Of a stretch of 64,000 bases of DNA, positions 33,190 to 45,924 are shown piece after piece; positions within the stretch are counted from its first letter, which is position 1, and the number at the start of each line of letters is the position of its first letter. The stretch spans positions 49,026,993-49,090,992 of the forward strand of contig BSWB01000005.1 of NCBI GenBank assembly GCA_033239125.1, read 5' to 3'. This DNA comes from Fagopyrum homotropicum (taxonomy: Eukaryota > Streptophyta > Magnoliopsida > Caryophyllales > Polygonaceae). A program made the position numbers and the translations under genes. Below the pieces are notes generated by a model, which was not told the origin of the DNA, did no database searches, and worked only from the letters and a program-made list of their open reading frames with translations.

Positions 33190-33903
33190 CGTAGTAACAA
33201 CGAGAGAGATCAAGTTGTATCTGACGAAGACCAAGGTGGTATTTTCGGTGATACCTCCAATGAATGTTGGGAAGGTCGGGAGTTTATAGATTGGTGGGAT
33301 ATAATTGCCCAGTTGCGGAACGGTTTTAACGCCCTCCCTTTCCGAGGAAGTATACTAGAATCGTAAGGTCCAAGCCGTGTCCGTGGAGCTTTGAAAAGAT
33401 GAAGAGGGGATTGGTCTCTACTCTAAATTTTTGTGCACATACAAGAGTCTTGTGGATTTGGCAACAAATAGGGATGCATCCAAGCGGGGCTTGAGATGCG
33501 GATAAAGTAACAAGAGAGGTTTCGCATGTATGTTTTGGACAACTCTAGGCGTATGAGAGGAATGACCCATGAAGGGTTGTGAGCTAGCCGCTTAATACAT
33601 GTGCTTATGAGGATGTCAATATTTTTATGGAGCGACATGTCAGTCTTGAACGGGAGATAAGGGTATGATATATATATATATATTCACTCACCAAGTGTTG
33701 AATACCGGATAGAAGTGATGGATAGAGTTGATTAAGGAATCCGATCAGATGGTTTTGTATCATCCGGGAAAGGTGAATGTGGTCACCGACACCCTTAGCA
33801 TGTGGATGCCTCGAGAGCAGGCGATAACTCGACTGACGATCCAATTTCAAATGCAGAGGAATTTAGTAAGGATGGAGATGGATATCCGGTTTCCGGAAAA
33901 GGA
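33190..33903 (+). pseudogene. D1 relic of RT (end) and RNase H
   Basis: Fragments in shifting frames match C2: KTKVVFSVIPPMNVGKVGSL against the RT thumb, LVDLATNRDASKRGLRCG against the RNase H start, and clearest at 33750-33900, LYHPGKVNVVTDTLS with MPREQAITRLTIQ against the RNase H-integrase linker. Many stops and indels. B2 cuts the relic at 33908. Confidence 0.75.
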
Positions 33904-33908
33904 CAAAC
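33904..33908 (+). other. Left target-site duplication of B2 (CAAAC)
   Basis: CAAAC precedes TTGTTCGCC and recurs at 58726-58730 after the other B2 LTR. Removing B2 rejoins the D1 sequence as GGACAAACCCTTGTCC. Confidence 0.88.
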
Positions 33909-34567
33909 TTGTTCGCCACTTGGCGTCCGTGCAAATAAGCTTTAAAATTTTAAACTAGAATCAAGCAAGCGAACCCGCTGTGGACGGATCGCGTAGTAGA
34001 GAAAGAATTCCAGAGTATCGAACACAGGGATTTGGGGGGAACAAATTCAATTGTAAAGTTGTCAAGCAAGTAAAAGTATAAGCTTTGCAAATATTGGGAA
34101 AACAGCAACCCTAAAGATCCAGGTATCTAATTATGGCAATCAATTCAAGATATGCTAAAGAACTAAGGACAGAGTTAAGAGTTGCAAAGGTATGCTAAGG
34201 TAAAGCAATGTACGGTGAAGTTCCAATGCTTTATATGACTTATCTAAAGATACTCTCTATAAAGGTTGTTGAGGCTTCAGTATAGAAAGGATCTAAAGAC
34301 AAGAATTAATATCAAATACCCAAACTTGTAACCCAAGGATCAAGACTAACTAAACCTATTAAGGTTGTGACACTCGAAATCGAAGTAGAGGTTGTTGAGG
34401 CTTCACTACTACCTAGAAAAGGCAAGCCAAGACTAGATTAAAGTTAATCTTTAACGTGGGATCAAAGTAAAAGCAAAGTTCGTAAACTAATGTAAAGTAC
34501 GGGAAGATCTTGAGTTCCACGGCCGTGGAATCTCAAGAACAGGCCGTGATTTTGGTTCGTCGGCGAA
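33909..34567 (-). repeat. B2 3' LTR, distal part
   Basis: Matches the 5' LTR from 57045 to 57703 almost exactly, including CCACGGCCGTGG. It stops within GCGAA (34563-34567), where family A LTR sequence takes over. Confidence 0.92.
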
Positions 34568-36248
34568 CCCGCAGTGTACGGGTCAATCGTAGTAAAAGCA
34601 AGAAAATTCCAGGGGTCGATCACAGGGACTCGGTGAAACAAAGTCAATACGGTGTGCTAATGTCAATACTAACCACAAGAGCGATTAACCCAATCAAAGA
34701 TGAATAAGAATTCAATAAAGCAAACATGCAATTCTAGGGATTAAAGCATCTAGTTGTGGTTCCAACTCAAGATCTATAGATAAGCGGACAAAGCTGAGAT
34801 TTTTGCGTGGGGAAGGTGTTACTAAAGTGGAGTAGATCACTGGGTAAGTCTCACTACACACTAATCCTAAACCGTAACTCCTATTACCGGGTAAGTCTCA
34901 AGGAATCAAGATAAAGAATTATAACCTCAAACTAATACACCATCTAAGGGAATAGAATTAACCTTTACCGGGTAAGTCTCAGGCTAACTCACAAAGATGG
35001 GACGGAAGCACACTCAAACCCCAATAAAGGATAAACCTTTATTACCTACACTTATGATCGTTGGTACACAAACTAAGGAATTACCGGGTAATTTCTCATC
35101 CTAAGCTTGCTTTGAACCAGGAAAGGTGTAATAAGAATAGGATTTGGCAAACTCTAACACTTAACTCTCAGTTATGGATCAGATAAGTCACCTCGGTCAG
35201 CCAGTTCCCACCCCGGCCGAGATGTTCATCGACTGAACGAGATGCTTAGGGTTAAGGTTAAAGACTCGAACTTTCAGGATCCTACTGGAATCTAAGATTA
35301 TTCTATCATTGTTTTCCCCACAACCTTCAGCCAATCACCCTAGAATCACACAAGGAAATTAGCCACTCATCATCATGAAAGTATTAATCAAATATATGGG
35401 AAGAAGGTGAATATTTGAACAAAGAAGAACTTAATGAAAAGACTTCAATAACTGAATCAAATATCACAACAAAGCGTTCCTTGGATAGCAATCCAAAAAG
35501 ACAAGACAATCAATGAGGGAATTAAAGACAATCTTACAAAACCCTCCAAAAAGCTATTAAAGCTATGGACTTCAATCTTCCTTCAACCTTCAAAAAGGTT
35601 CTTCAAATCTCTCCCAAACTGGAGTGCGGCTGCTGCGAGATGTCCAGCCCTAAACGTGTGATAGCGGATTGTATGCGGCCTCCTCGAATTGTGGAAATCC
35701 AACCCTTTTTATAGGAAAATAACCCTCCAAAGATAAGATATCTTAGAAAGATCTCTTCCCATAAAAATAGGTAAAATATATGATTCTGCATATCTCCTTC
35801 CTTCCAGGTGCCAAGCCCAAAAATATAAGATCACTTTCCAATTTTAAAAGATCTTATCCATGAATAAAATATTCTCGCCGCGTCCTAGGTGTTCGCCTCG
35901 GTCGAGTCGGCGTCTCTGGATCACCTCGGTCGAGATGAATCTCTGGTCAACCGAGGTGAGTCACAACTGAATGTGAAATCTCTCAAAACTGGTCCCAAGT
36001 AAATCTTTAATCCATGGCTATGCTCCCTGGATGTAGCTCCAAATGACTCATGACTCCTTTTGCTCCTTTTTTTGATGCAAAACGTACCATTTTACCTGCA
36101 ATTACAACAAAACTAGGTGTAGACCTCGATTCTCGCAAAGGTAGATGAAATGGTAGTATAATCACATATCATACACACAAACATGCAGATTATGAAAGAT
36201 AAAACGTCCAAACAAACCCCAAAATATAGACTATAATTCATGCTATCA
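34563..36248 (-). repeat. A2 3' LTR, truncated at its outer end
   Basis: Runs from the B2 junction to TGCTATCA (LTR start in sense). The outermost 80-90 bp, including GCGAACAA, are missing compared with 44172-45924. It keeps the TATA box (35705-35713) and motif cluster (35895-35960). Confidence 0.9.
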
Positions 36249-37620
36249 AAATACCCCATACTTAGCCCTTGCTTATCCCCAAGCAAGTTCCTCATATAGA
36301 AGACAAAGTAGAATGGATTATAAGTCATTAAAATCAATGAAAAAGTCTTTCAAAAACATTTTATGGTGTGCAACTACCATAGATCACTCTAAGAGAGTAC
36401 TTCCTGGAATTAAAAACTCAACATGCTCAAAACATTTTATAAATATAGGAAAGTTGTTCATCTTTGCATAAAATCATAGAATGCATAATAAATCATAATT
36501 ATCAAAATTAATCATGTATAATCCGATTTAAACCGCTAAGTCAATCAACAAGCTCAAGGTCTCAAGGGCTTCCCAAAAGAAAAGGTCAAGAAATGTGTAG
36601 GGTAGGGATGTATGTAAGGTAATGTGGTGCTAGAATCCGGGAAAAGGATGAACTTCACTTTCACTTTGACTTGCAACATCTTCCACCGATAAGCTTTGCT
36701 TATTTCACACTTTTTCTTTTTACTTTACTTTTTGGGATGCATGGACAGAGGTGCACAATAACCGAAGCCTAGGAAATCTGCAATCATCAATTTCTCGAGA
36801 TGCATCAAACCCTTGATGCACATACCATGACCCGTTAGGAATATCGCTCAATCCGACTTTGGCAAGACACAAACACCCGGCTATGTGAATGGTGCCGAGT
36901 TACTCATCTTCATGATTGACTTCCCCAAACCTATTATTGCTTTCTAACACTTTCACTTCCAGCCACTTCTCAACTTTACTTCACTTGCTTTCACCACTTT
37001 GCTTGCTTCCAAATTCCCGGATAGGTAAAGGGTGGCAAAATGTATATGAGGGGCTAAGCATGATCAAGAAGAAGAAGAAGAAGAGAATGAATTGCCTTGG
37101 TCTTTCCAAGAAGAAAGTGAGAGAACTTAACCTGCGGTGTCAACCTTCAAATTCAACATAATTTGGATAAAAACAAAGTATTAAACATGCTAATAATTTC
37201 AAACAAAGCATTTAGCAACTTAAACATATTATAAACCCTTTCAAACACATAAAGAATTTAAAACCAGTCAGTAAACAAGATCTTCACTGAGGTCATATCC
37301 AGATAAGTAACACAAAATTCGTTTTCGAAAACTCTCAGTTAACACACCTCGGTCGAGGTGTTCTTGGTTCAACCGAGGTGAAATGCCTCGTTTGGCCAGA
37401 ATCTCCCCGGTCGAGGTCAAAAAAATTTTTTTTTTTTTTTAAAAACCATTTTTTTTTTTTGGTTTCGACGTTTTTCTCAATCAAATAACCTGTAGGTATG
37501 CATGTAATATCAGATAATCATATAAAGGCAATGAAGCATAAATACGAAAATATCTGATAAATATAATACATCAAGTAGTCAAATAAAATACATCACGTAG
37601 TCAGGTAATACAATCACCCC
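34563..37620 (-). repeat. 3.06-kb direct duplication, copy 1 (A2 LTR plus tail)
   Basis: Matches 44240-47294 with about 15 visible differences (roughly 99.5% identity). Both copies cover the LTR and the adjoining non-coding tail of family A. Confidence 0.92.
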
Positions 37621-37731
37621 ATACTTGAGACACACTGTCCCAGTGGGTATAATAAAAAGTCTAAACATGAGAGTACTCACCGGATAAAAGCCGAACTGCA
37701 TAAAAGAAAATAAAGAAAATCTAGCAGCTCC
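36249..37731 (-). other. A2 3' non-coding tail
   Basis: Equivalent to A1 6420-7881. It contains the polypurine tract next to the LTR, the block conserved with family B (about 36750-37040), a family A motif cluster (37345-37420), and the internal purine tract-like sequence near 37615-37630. Short ORFs here are not conserved in family B. Confidence 0.8.
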
Positions 37732-39132
37732 TCAATAGTCGCGATCCGGTGGTGGTGGTGGTATGTAGGGATACTGATCGGATCGTACGGATAGCCCATG
37801 ACACGCTCGAACTGAAGCTGGGCCATGATGTGCTGATGGTGCTGCCGCTCCTGCATCTCGCGGATATCCAGCGATAGTGCAGCATATGAGTCGATAACCT
37901 GATCCGTCAGGTCATCGATCCGTCGGTGAGCTGCTCGATCCCTCACTCCGCGCCTCCTGCGTCTAGCAGGTCTGACTGGAGAAGTCTCAGCTGGTGCCGG
38001 CTCAGTATCCTCCTCATCATCTAAGTCTATAATAGGTGGCCCGCTCGTCCCAGCAGTATCTGTCCCTGTATCCATCGGGACGCCACCCTCTCTCTCATCT
38101 AATGTCTCCTCATCGTCGTCGTCATCATCAACCTCCTCCTCCTCCTCAGCTGCAGCAGGGGCAGCTGCTGCCTCTCTGTAATCCTCCATCAGTGGAGCCC
38201 ATGCTGTCTGCCAGTAATGCGGATCAAAGACAGTGAACTATGCAGACCAGCGGATCCCCTGTGGCGCAGTCAGCTCCCATGGCATAGCGACGTAGGGTGT
38301 AGTCAGTCCTCGGGGAACCAGAATCCTCCGAGTGATCATCTCCTGTAGTCCGAGCGGCTTCGCAGCCGCCACCATAGTACACCTACTCAGATCCATATCC
38401 TGATACCTAGCGATATGGGTCACTATCCCACCACAGCATATATCTCCCTTCCCTTTGGCCTTGATCTTGTGCAGATCCTCTGCTAGCATCAATCCAAAGT
38501 CGGGGAATCCACCTGTAACCATGCAGTATAAAGCAAAGAGCTCCCCCTGTCGGACCTTCTGGGGCGTCTCAGTACGCGCCAGAAGTGTCTCGCTGAAGAT
38601 CCTGTGGGCTAATCAAAAAGCTAGATGGAAGATAACTTCTCCCTGGAATCACCAGGGCGCCACCTATCTGCATGCTCCACAACATAAGCAATCTGACCCC
38701 AAAACTCTCTAGCTACGGCTCGGGTCGGGAAGTCTACAGCAGTGGGGGCAGGGAAGCCAAAGATATCTCTCCAGTGATCTAGGGGTACTAAGAAGTTCCG
38801 GTTCATCAACCGGTACTTCACAGCTCTCTCTGTGGGAGGTAAGTGAAGGAGCTAACAAACTCAAGGGTCGGCTCTAAGTAAGCTGGGGCTCGGATCTCAG
38901 TAAACTGATCCAGCCCCACTGTGGTGATCATCCTCCTAAGCTCTCCATCAACGTGGAGACAGTCAAAAGCAGAAATGTCCAGAAATCTAGGTGCGATCAC
39001 TGGACGGCTAGCAATACGCTCATAATCTACCAGGTGCCTCTCGTGGATCACCGGGATAGAAGGTCTGGGTGCAGAAGAAGAAGGGGAAGGAGAGGATCTA
39101 TCTCTAAGGGCTAATAACCTGTCAGAACTCAT
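37732..39132 (-). pseudogene. A2 tail ORF, ATHILA ORF1-like, broken
   Basis: Starts at ATG 39132 (MSSDRLLALRDRSSP) and would end at TGA 37732. It follows A1's protein closely: RFLDISAFDCL, YLEPTLEFVSSFTY, MNRNFLVPLDHWRDIFGFP, AREFWGQIAY, MLAEDLHKIKAK, AMPWEL, then a very acidic segment and an Arg-rich segment. Breaks: one-base losses near 38830, 38630 and 37775, an in-frame TGA near 38610, and TAG at 38238, the same codon as in A1. This ORF is more broken than the gag-pol of the same element, so its product was not needed in cis for that insertion, or decayed since. Confidence 0.87.
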
Positions 39133-39938
39133 CTTCAATCAACACTGTCAGGCTACCTCGGTCACTGACAAACTTCAAGAACACCTCGGTCGAGGTGCAG
39201 GTCGACTGGACCGAGGCGAAGACAGTCGCGATTCCAATTCTCAGAATTTCAGTTCTTTTCCCCCAAAAATCACTACAAATGCTTCCTATGGGGTACTTAA
39301 GTCCTTTCTCAACAGATTCAAGGGCAACCAAAGCCCAAATCGAAGTAAACGAACGAGTTAGGGTTTCGATCGTTTTTACCTCGTTCCGGCCGATGCACTC
39401 GAATTTCTCGCAGATCTGCAGTTGCAATAGGATCCTCTACTCTTTAATTGCAGGTTGGAAGCGAAATCTTCGAAAACGAGCGAGAAACGAAGGAAGCGAG
39501 GTGGATCTGTCGCCGCGGTCGAGGAAGGTAAATAAAAAGTGAAAAGTAATTTTTTTCCCCTTTTATACTGTTACTGGATCTGCTGTCACCTCGGTCGAGA
39601 TGGTCTCGACTGGACTGAGGTGGTACGGACCGAGGTGGTTCTGCAGGAACCCTAGTCGCCTCGGTTGCTCAAGAATCAACTCGGTCGAGGTGGCCTCGAC
39701 TGGACCGAGGTGTCTCAGTCAAACTTCGTCTTCTCGAATTCTCGAACTTCTGTCCTTCCAGTTGTGCTCCTTCCTTAGATATTCCCTGTTGTCTGTCCAG
39801 AACGCCAAAAACAAAGCAAAGCAAAGCAAAAACAAAAACTATCTAAGCTAGACTAGAAAACGGGAAAAGAAAGCAATACCTTGGGTTGCCTCCCAAGAAG
39901 CGCTTGATTTAAGGTCGCTAGCTGGACCATGCTGCGTC
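39133..39938 (-). promoter_or_regulatory. Internal promoter region upstream of the A2 tail ORF
   Basis: CTTTTATA at 39560-39567 is TATAAAAG in sense, as in A1. A dense cluster of the family A motif lies directly upstream (39580-39730), and more copies near the ORF start (39150-39220). The post-pol hairpin is at 39881-39896. Confidence 0.6.
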
Positions 39939-42900
39939 TCAAATGAGGTATATTGGTGCAACCTCCTCAACCGGCGTTTCCGGTTGGTATTTCTTAAGTC
40001 TATGACCGTTGACCTTGAAGCTTCCGCTAGTTTCGCCCCATACCTCAACTGCACCATGAGGGAAAACATGTTTCACAACATAAGGTCCGGTCCATCTAGA
40101 TTTCAACTTACCTGGAAAAAGGCGGAGGCGGGAGTTGAAGAGTAGAACTAAGTCTCCTTCGTTAAGCTCCTTTGGAACAATACGCTTGTCATGCCATCTC
40201 TTCGTCCTTTCCTTGTAGATTTTGGCATTCTCATAAGCGTTCAAACGCAGCTCCTCCAGCTCGTTAAACTCCAATAGTCGCTTCTCACCAGCCTCTTTGA
40301 TGTCGAAATTCAACCATTTGATCGCCCAATATGCTTTGTGTTCCAATTCAACGGGCAAATGGCAAGACTTCCCATACACTAAATTATAAGGAGTGGTACC
40401 TATGGGAGTCTTGAATGCGGTCCTGTACGCCCAAAGAGCATCGTCCAACTTCATGGACCAATCCTTCCTTGTTCTAGAGACGGTCTTCTCCAAAATTGCC
40501 TTGATTTCTCTATTTGAGATCTCGACTTGTCCACTAGTTTGAGGGTGATAAGCAGTTGATACCTTGTGGGTTACCCCATACTTCGATAGAAGTGCTTTGA
40601 ACTTCCGGTTAATGAAATGCGTTCCTCCATCGCTAATGATGATGCGTGGAGTTCCAAACCGTGGAAAGATAGTTCTATTCAAGAACTTCACAACCACCTT
40701 GGCGTCGTTAGTGGGAGAAGCAATGGCTTCAACCCATCTAGAGACGTAATCAACTGCAAGGAGAATGTAGAGGTTTCCTCCGGAGGATGGGAAAGGTCCC
40801 ATGAAGTCAATCCCCCATACATCAAAGATTTCCACTTCTTGGATGTTATTAAGTGGCATCTCGTTCCTCCTTGATAAGTTCCCTGTTCTTTGGCATGCAT
40901 CACAAGAGACAACAAAAGATTGCACATCCTTAAATAATGTAGGCCAAAAGAAACCGGAACGTAATACCTTAGCGCATGTTTTATCGGTGCTAGCATGCCC
41001 CCCACAAGGAAGTGAATGACAATGCCTTATGACGCTATTAACTTCATCCTCCGGAATGCACCTTCGAAGCATCCCATCCGGTCCGCGCTTGAATAGCAGC
41101 GGCTCGTCCCAGTAATAATGTCGTACTTCCTTGAAGAATCTTTTCTTTTGAGAGTACGTCAATCCGGGTGGTGTTTCCTGGCAAACAAGATAGTTCACAA
41201 TATCAGCATACCAAGGACCTTTATTATCAGAAAGTTGGTGGATGGAATGCTCCACCAACAGTGGATGAATATCAGAGGAGGGAGTAAGAAATTTGTTATT
41301 CTCAGTAATCTCAGTTGACATCATTTCGCCTTCGACCTCGGTCGAGGCGCATAAGCGTTGACCGAGATGTTCTTCGGTCGCCTCGCTCAGTCCAGAAAGT
41401 GTCTCGGTCAAGGTACTGCTACTGGATCCGAGACTGGAGATCTTCGTCTCCTGGATTAGCTTCTCAGTTTTAGCTCCTGGTTCCTCTTCCAGTGCCTTCA
41501 AGCTCCGTATATCTGCATCACAAGAAGCATCTATACCTTCCTCCATTAAACTGAAGCTAATAACTCTTTCGAGTGGATCGTTAATAAGGATAGAGCTCAC
41601 CAATTCTCTTGATTCTTCTTCATCGTAGATGTTGAAGATATCATCAGTTAGTTGCTCCCCTTTCATGGCTGCAAGTAGCGCGAACTCCACCTCATCGCCA
41701 CCAACGTTGAATTTCAACTTGGCGTTCTTGCAATCCACGTTGCAACCCGAAGTTGCTAGAAATGGCCTCCCGAGAATAATAGGAACAGGATAATCTGCGG
41801 GAATGTCAAGTACGACAAAATCTATGGGTAGATAGAAGTTACCTAACTTGACCGGAACGTCTTCCAAAATGCCCACGGGATGGGTAATGGAGCGATCCGC
41901 CATGTAAAGTCGAATCTTGACCGGCTTGGGCTCTCCAAGACCGATCTTCGTGCATAGCTCCAGCGGGATGATGCTCACGCTGGCTCCTAGATCACAAAGG
42001 GCTTCACAAGTTACATCCCCAACTTGAACGGGAATGCAAAATGAGCCGGGATCTCTCAACTTAGGTGGCATCTTTTCCTTCATGATCTTGATAAGCTCCG
42101 AAGATTTAGATGTCATCCTAACTTCACCAACATCCTCCAGCTTCCTCTTCCTTGATAAGATTTCTTTTAAGAACTTCCCATAGGCGGGCATACCTAAAAT
42201 AGCATCAAGGAAAGGAATATTAATATGTAGCTTATTCATCAAGTCAAGAAACTTACCAAAGTGCTTGTCAAGATGTGCTTTGGCTCTGGACTGAGGGAAT
42301 GGAAGTGGTGGCTTATATGCAGGAGGTGGAACATAAGTTTCTGTCGTCCCTCCTGCTTTATGTTGCTCCGCCTCGGTTGGCATCTCGGTCGAGGTGTTCT
42401 TCGACTGGATCTGGACCGAGGTGGTCTGCGTCGAGCGAGGTACTGGATCTGCAGTTTTAAGTCCACTCCTCGTCGTTATGGCCATGCATTGGCCCTTAGG
42501 GTTAGTTTCCGTCTTTGCTGGAAGCTTCCCTGGATCTCTTGGCGCTTCATTCGCCCTATTAGCAAGTTGTTGTTCGAAGGACTTTTGGGCCCTCGAAAAT
42601 GAAGTCATAGAATTCTCCATAGCGCTAAGCTTGATCAAGATTGCCTCCAGAACTGCGTCTTTATTTTCTGGCTGAGACGAACTTGATCCTTGCCCTTGGC
42701 TTTTCAATGGAGTAGAAGAAGAAGAAGAAGAAGGGAGAGAGAGGAAAGGGTTAGAGGAATCATTAGAATTGGAGTTTGAATGATTGTTACCGTGGTTTTG
42801 GTTATTCGCCCTCCAGTTGTTGCTATTGGATCCTCTACTGTTGTTGTTGTAGTTGTTGTTTCGGGACCGTTGTTGTTGTTACGGTACCCGTTATTGTTGT

Positions 42901-44047
42901 TGTTCCTTTGCCCTTGCTCTTCCTTCTTAGTTTGAGCCATCAAGAGCTCCTTTAATTGCTTCACATAATTCTTCAACGACGTGAGTTGATTGTTGTTGGA
43001 TTGAGTCTCCTGAAAGTTGACTCTTTTAACTCCACCTTCAGCTCCTTGGTGGGTATACTTCTCCATGTGCAAGGCTTGCTTCTCAATGAAGTCCCAAGCC
43101 TCATCAATCGCCATGTCCATGAAGGTACCGGCGGAGAGTAGTTGGAGATTGAACTGGGTGCTTCCGTCCAGCCCTTTGAAGTAGATCTCCAACAACTCGA
43201 TCTTTGGAATCCCATGATGTGGGCAATCCAAAAGGATATCCTTGAACCGCTCCCAAGATTTGGACAAGCTCTCCTTGTCCTTCATGATGAAAGCATTGAT
43301 CTTTCCTCTCATTTCAGCGGTCTTTGAGGGGGGAAAGAATTTAGTCAAGAATTCCGTAGTCATCTCCTCCCATGTGCTAATCTTTCCTGGAGGAAGAGAT
43401 TGATACCAAGTAAGAGCTCTATCTTTTAAAGAAAAGTAAAAAGGTCTTAGCTTGTAGTTGTTGTTCTCAATTCTGGGGGGTCGTAAGGTTTCCATCAAGA
43501 TCTCGTAGTTTTGAAGATGTTGATGCGGCGACTCCTTCTCTAGCCCTCCGAATTGGCATTGGCGAATCATGGCTAGAACTTGCGGTCGAAGTTCGTAGTC
43601 ATGATCTGCTGGATCTCCTAGGTTCACTCCTGGACGCCTCAGTTGTTGATTAGGGTCCATCCTTTGACCTAGGGTTTGTGGGATTCCTGCAAGAAGAACA
43701 TCTCGGACTGGCATCCGAGGTGGAAGTACATCGGCCGGGGCGTCAGGTACTGGAATCTGCCTCGGTCGCGGATCAACAGGAGGATCTTCCCTCGGTCGAG
43801 GTAGAATCTGTTCTCGTATGACTGTTATCTCAGCTTCGATTGCTGCAGTCCTGGTGCTATTCTCTTCTTTCTCTTGTCTGAGTTCTTCCTTGCTGAGGCG
43901 TAGCAGCTCTAGCGCCTCTTTTAATTGGGCCGCAAGATCACGATCGTCTTGTTGGGCCATCTTCGCTTCTCTTAAGCGTCGCTTGTATGTCTTTTCTGGT
44001 TCGGGATCGTAAGAAACGATTTCCTTTCCAGCGCGGGTTCTTCGCAT
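39939..44047 (-). pseudogene. gag-pol: A2 gag-protease-integrase polyprotein, one frameshift
   Basis: Starts at ATG 44047 (MRRTRAGKEIVSYD) and ends at 39939. One base is lost near 42866 in the Asn-rich part of Gag; otherwise open. From that point on, protease has DLGASVSIIP and IILGRPFLATSG; a spacer with charged and Ser/Thr-rich sequence follows; then KGPWYADIVNYLV leads directly into integrase. Integrase has HHCC (CDACQR), D in GIDFMGP, D in SDGGTHF and E in SGQVEIS, with 35 residues between the last two, so the catalytic triad is intact. RT and RNase H, about 400 residues in B2 between protease and the same pre-integrase segment, are absent. A complete set of family A proteins could not copy its own RNA. 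Confidence 0.95.
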
Positions 44048-44148
44048 ATACCTAAGAAAGAACCTGTAAAAGTCACTCAAGTAGAGTGGTTAGATGAAAC
44101 GGGGCAAGCGCCCCAAGAGCAAACCGTACCGGCTCGGTCTAGACCAAG

Positions 44149-44166
44149 TCCCCAACAACGGCGCCA
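44149..44166 (-). other. Primer binding site, tRNA-Asp type (A2)
   Basis: The minus strand reads TGGCGCCGTTGTTGGGGA, two G/C-to-T changes from the tRNA-Asp complement. A leader with the GGGGC/GCCCC hairpin (44101-44114) lies between it and gag. Confidence 0.88.
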
Positions 44167-44171
44167 AAAAC

Positions 44172-45924
44172 TTGTTCGCTCCAAACGGTGTGTGCAAGCT
44201 TTAAATTTATAACCCTAGACTTAAGCTTAAAACAAGGATGCGAACCCGCAGTGTACGGATCAATCGTAGTAAAAGCAAGAAAATTCCAGGGGTCGATCAC
44301 AGGGACTCGGTGAAACAAAGTCAATACGGTGTGCTAATGTCAATACTAACCACAAGAGCGATTAACCCAATCAAAGATGAATAAGAAGTCAATAAAGCAA
44401 ACATGCAATTCTAGGGATTAAAGCATCTAGTTGTGGTTCCAACTCAAGATCTATAGATAAGCGGACAAAGCTGAGATTTTTGCGTGGGGAAGGTGTTACT
44501 AAAGTGGAATAGATCACCGGGTAAGTCTCACTACACACTAATCCTAAACCGTAACTCCTATTACCGGGTAAGTCTCAAGGAATCAAGATAAAGAATTATA
44601 ACCTCAAACTAACACACCATCTAAGGGAATAGAATTAACCTTTACCGGGTAAGTCTCAGGCTAACTCACAAAGATGGGACGGAAGCACACTCAAACCCCA
44701 ATAAAGGATAAACCTTTATTACCTACACTTATGATCGTTGGTACACAAACTAAGGAATTACCGGGTAATTTCTCATCCTAAGCTTGCTTTGAACCAGGAA
44801 AGGTGTAATAAGAATAGGATTTGGCAAACTCTAACACTTAACTCTCAGTTATGGATCAGATAAGTCACCTCGGTCAGCCAGTTCCCACCCCGGCCGAGAT
44901 GTTCATCGACTGAACGAGATGCTTAGGGTTAAGGTTAAAGACTCGAACTTTCAGGATCCTACTGGAATCTAAGATTATTCTATCATTGTTTTCCCCACAA
45001 CCTTCAGCCAATCACCCTAGAATCACACAAGGAAATTAGCCACTCATCATCATGAAAGTATTAATCAAATATATGGGAAGAAGGTGAATATTTGAACAAA
45101 GAAGAACTTAATGAAAAGACTTCAATAACTGAATCAAATATCACAACAAAGCGTTCCTTGGATAGCAATCCAAAAAGACAAGACAATCAATGAGGGAATT
45201 AAAGACAATCTTACAAAACCCTCCAAAAAGTATAAAAGCTATGGACTTCAATCTTCCTTCAACCTTCAAAAAGGTTCTTCAAATCTCTCCCAAACTGGAG
45301 TGCGGCTGCTGCGAGATGTCCAGCCCTAAACGTGTGATAGCGGATTGTATGCGGCCTCCTCGAATTGTGGAAATCCAACCCTTTTTATAGGAAAATAACC
45401 CTCCAAAGATAAGATATCTTAGAAAGATCTCTTCCCATAAAAATAGGTAAAATATATGATTCTACATATCTCCTTCCTTCCAGGTGCCAAGCCCAAAAAT
45501 ATAAGATCACTTTCCAATTTTAAAAGATCTTATCCATGAATAAAATATTCTCGCCGCGTCCTAGGTGTTCGCCTCGGTCGAGTCGGCGTCTCTGGATCAC
45601 CTCGGTCGAGATGAATCTCTGGTCAACCGAGGTGAGTCACAACTGAATGTGAAATCTCTCAAAACTGGTCCCAAGTAAATCTTTAATCCATGGCTATGCT
45701 CCCTGGATGTAGCTCCAAATGACTCATGACTCCTTTTGCTCCTTTTTTTGATGCAAAACGTACCATTTTACCTGCAATTACAACAAAACTAGGTGTAGAC
45801 CTCGATTCTCGCAAAGGTAGATGAAATGGTAGTATAATCACATATCATACACACAAACATGCAGATTATGAAAGATAAAACGTCCAAACAAACCCCAAAA
45901 TATAGACTATAATTCATGCTATCA
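44172..45924 (-). repeat. A2 5' LTR, complete
   Basis: 1,753 bp from TTGTTCGCTCC to TGCTATCA. TATA box at 45381-45389 and family A motif cluster at 45565-45640. Beyond 45924 the sequence is family A tail with its polypurine tract, not a target duplication, so this LTR is shared with a former neighbouring copy. Confidence 0.93.

Noticed and set aside
42261..42675. Overlapping antisense ORFs on the + strand within A2 gag-pol (also 55496-55757 in B2)
   Set aside because: They are antisense shadows of the Asn-rich and Gag-protease coding sequence, with extreme composition and no family support.
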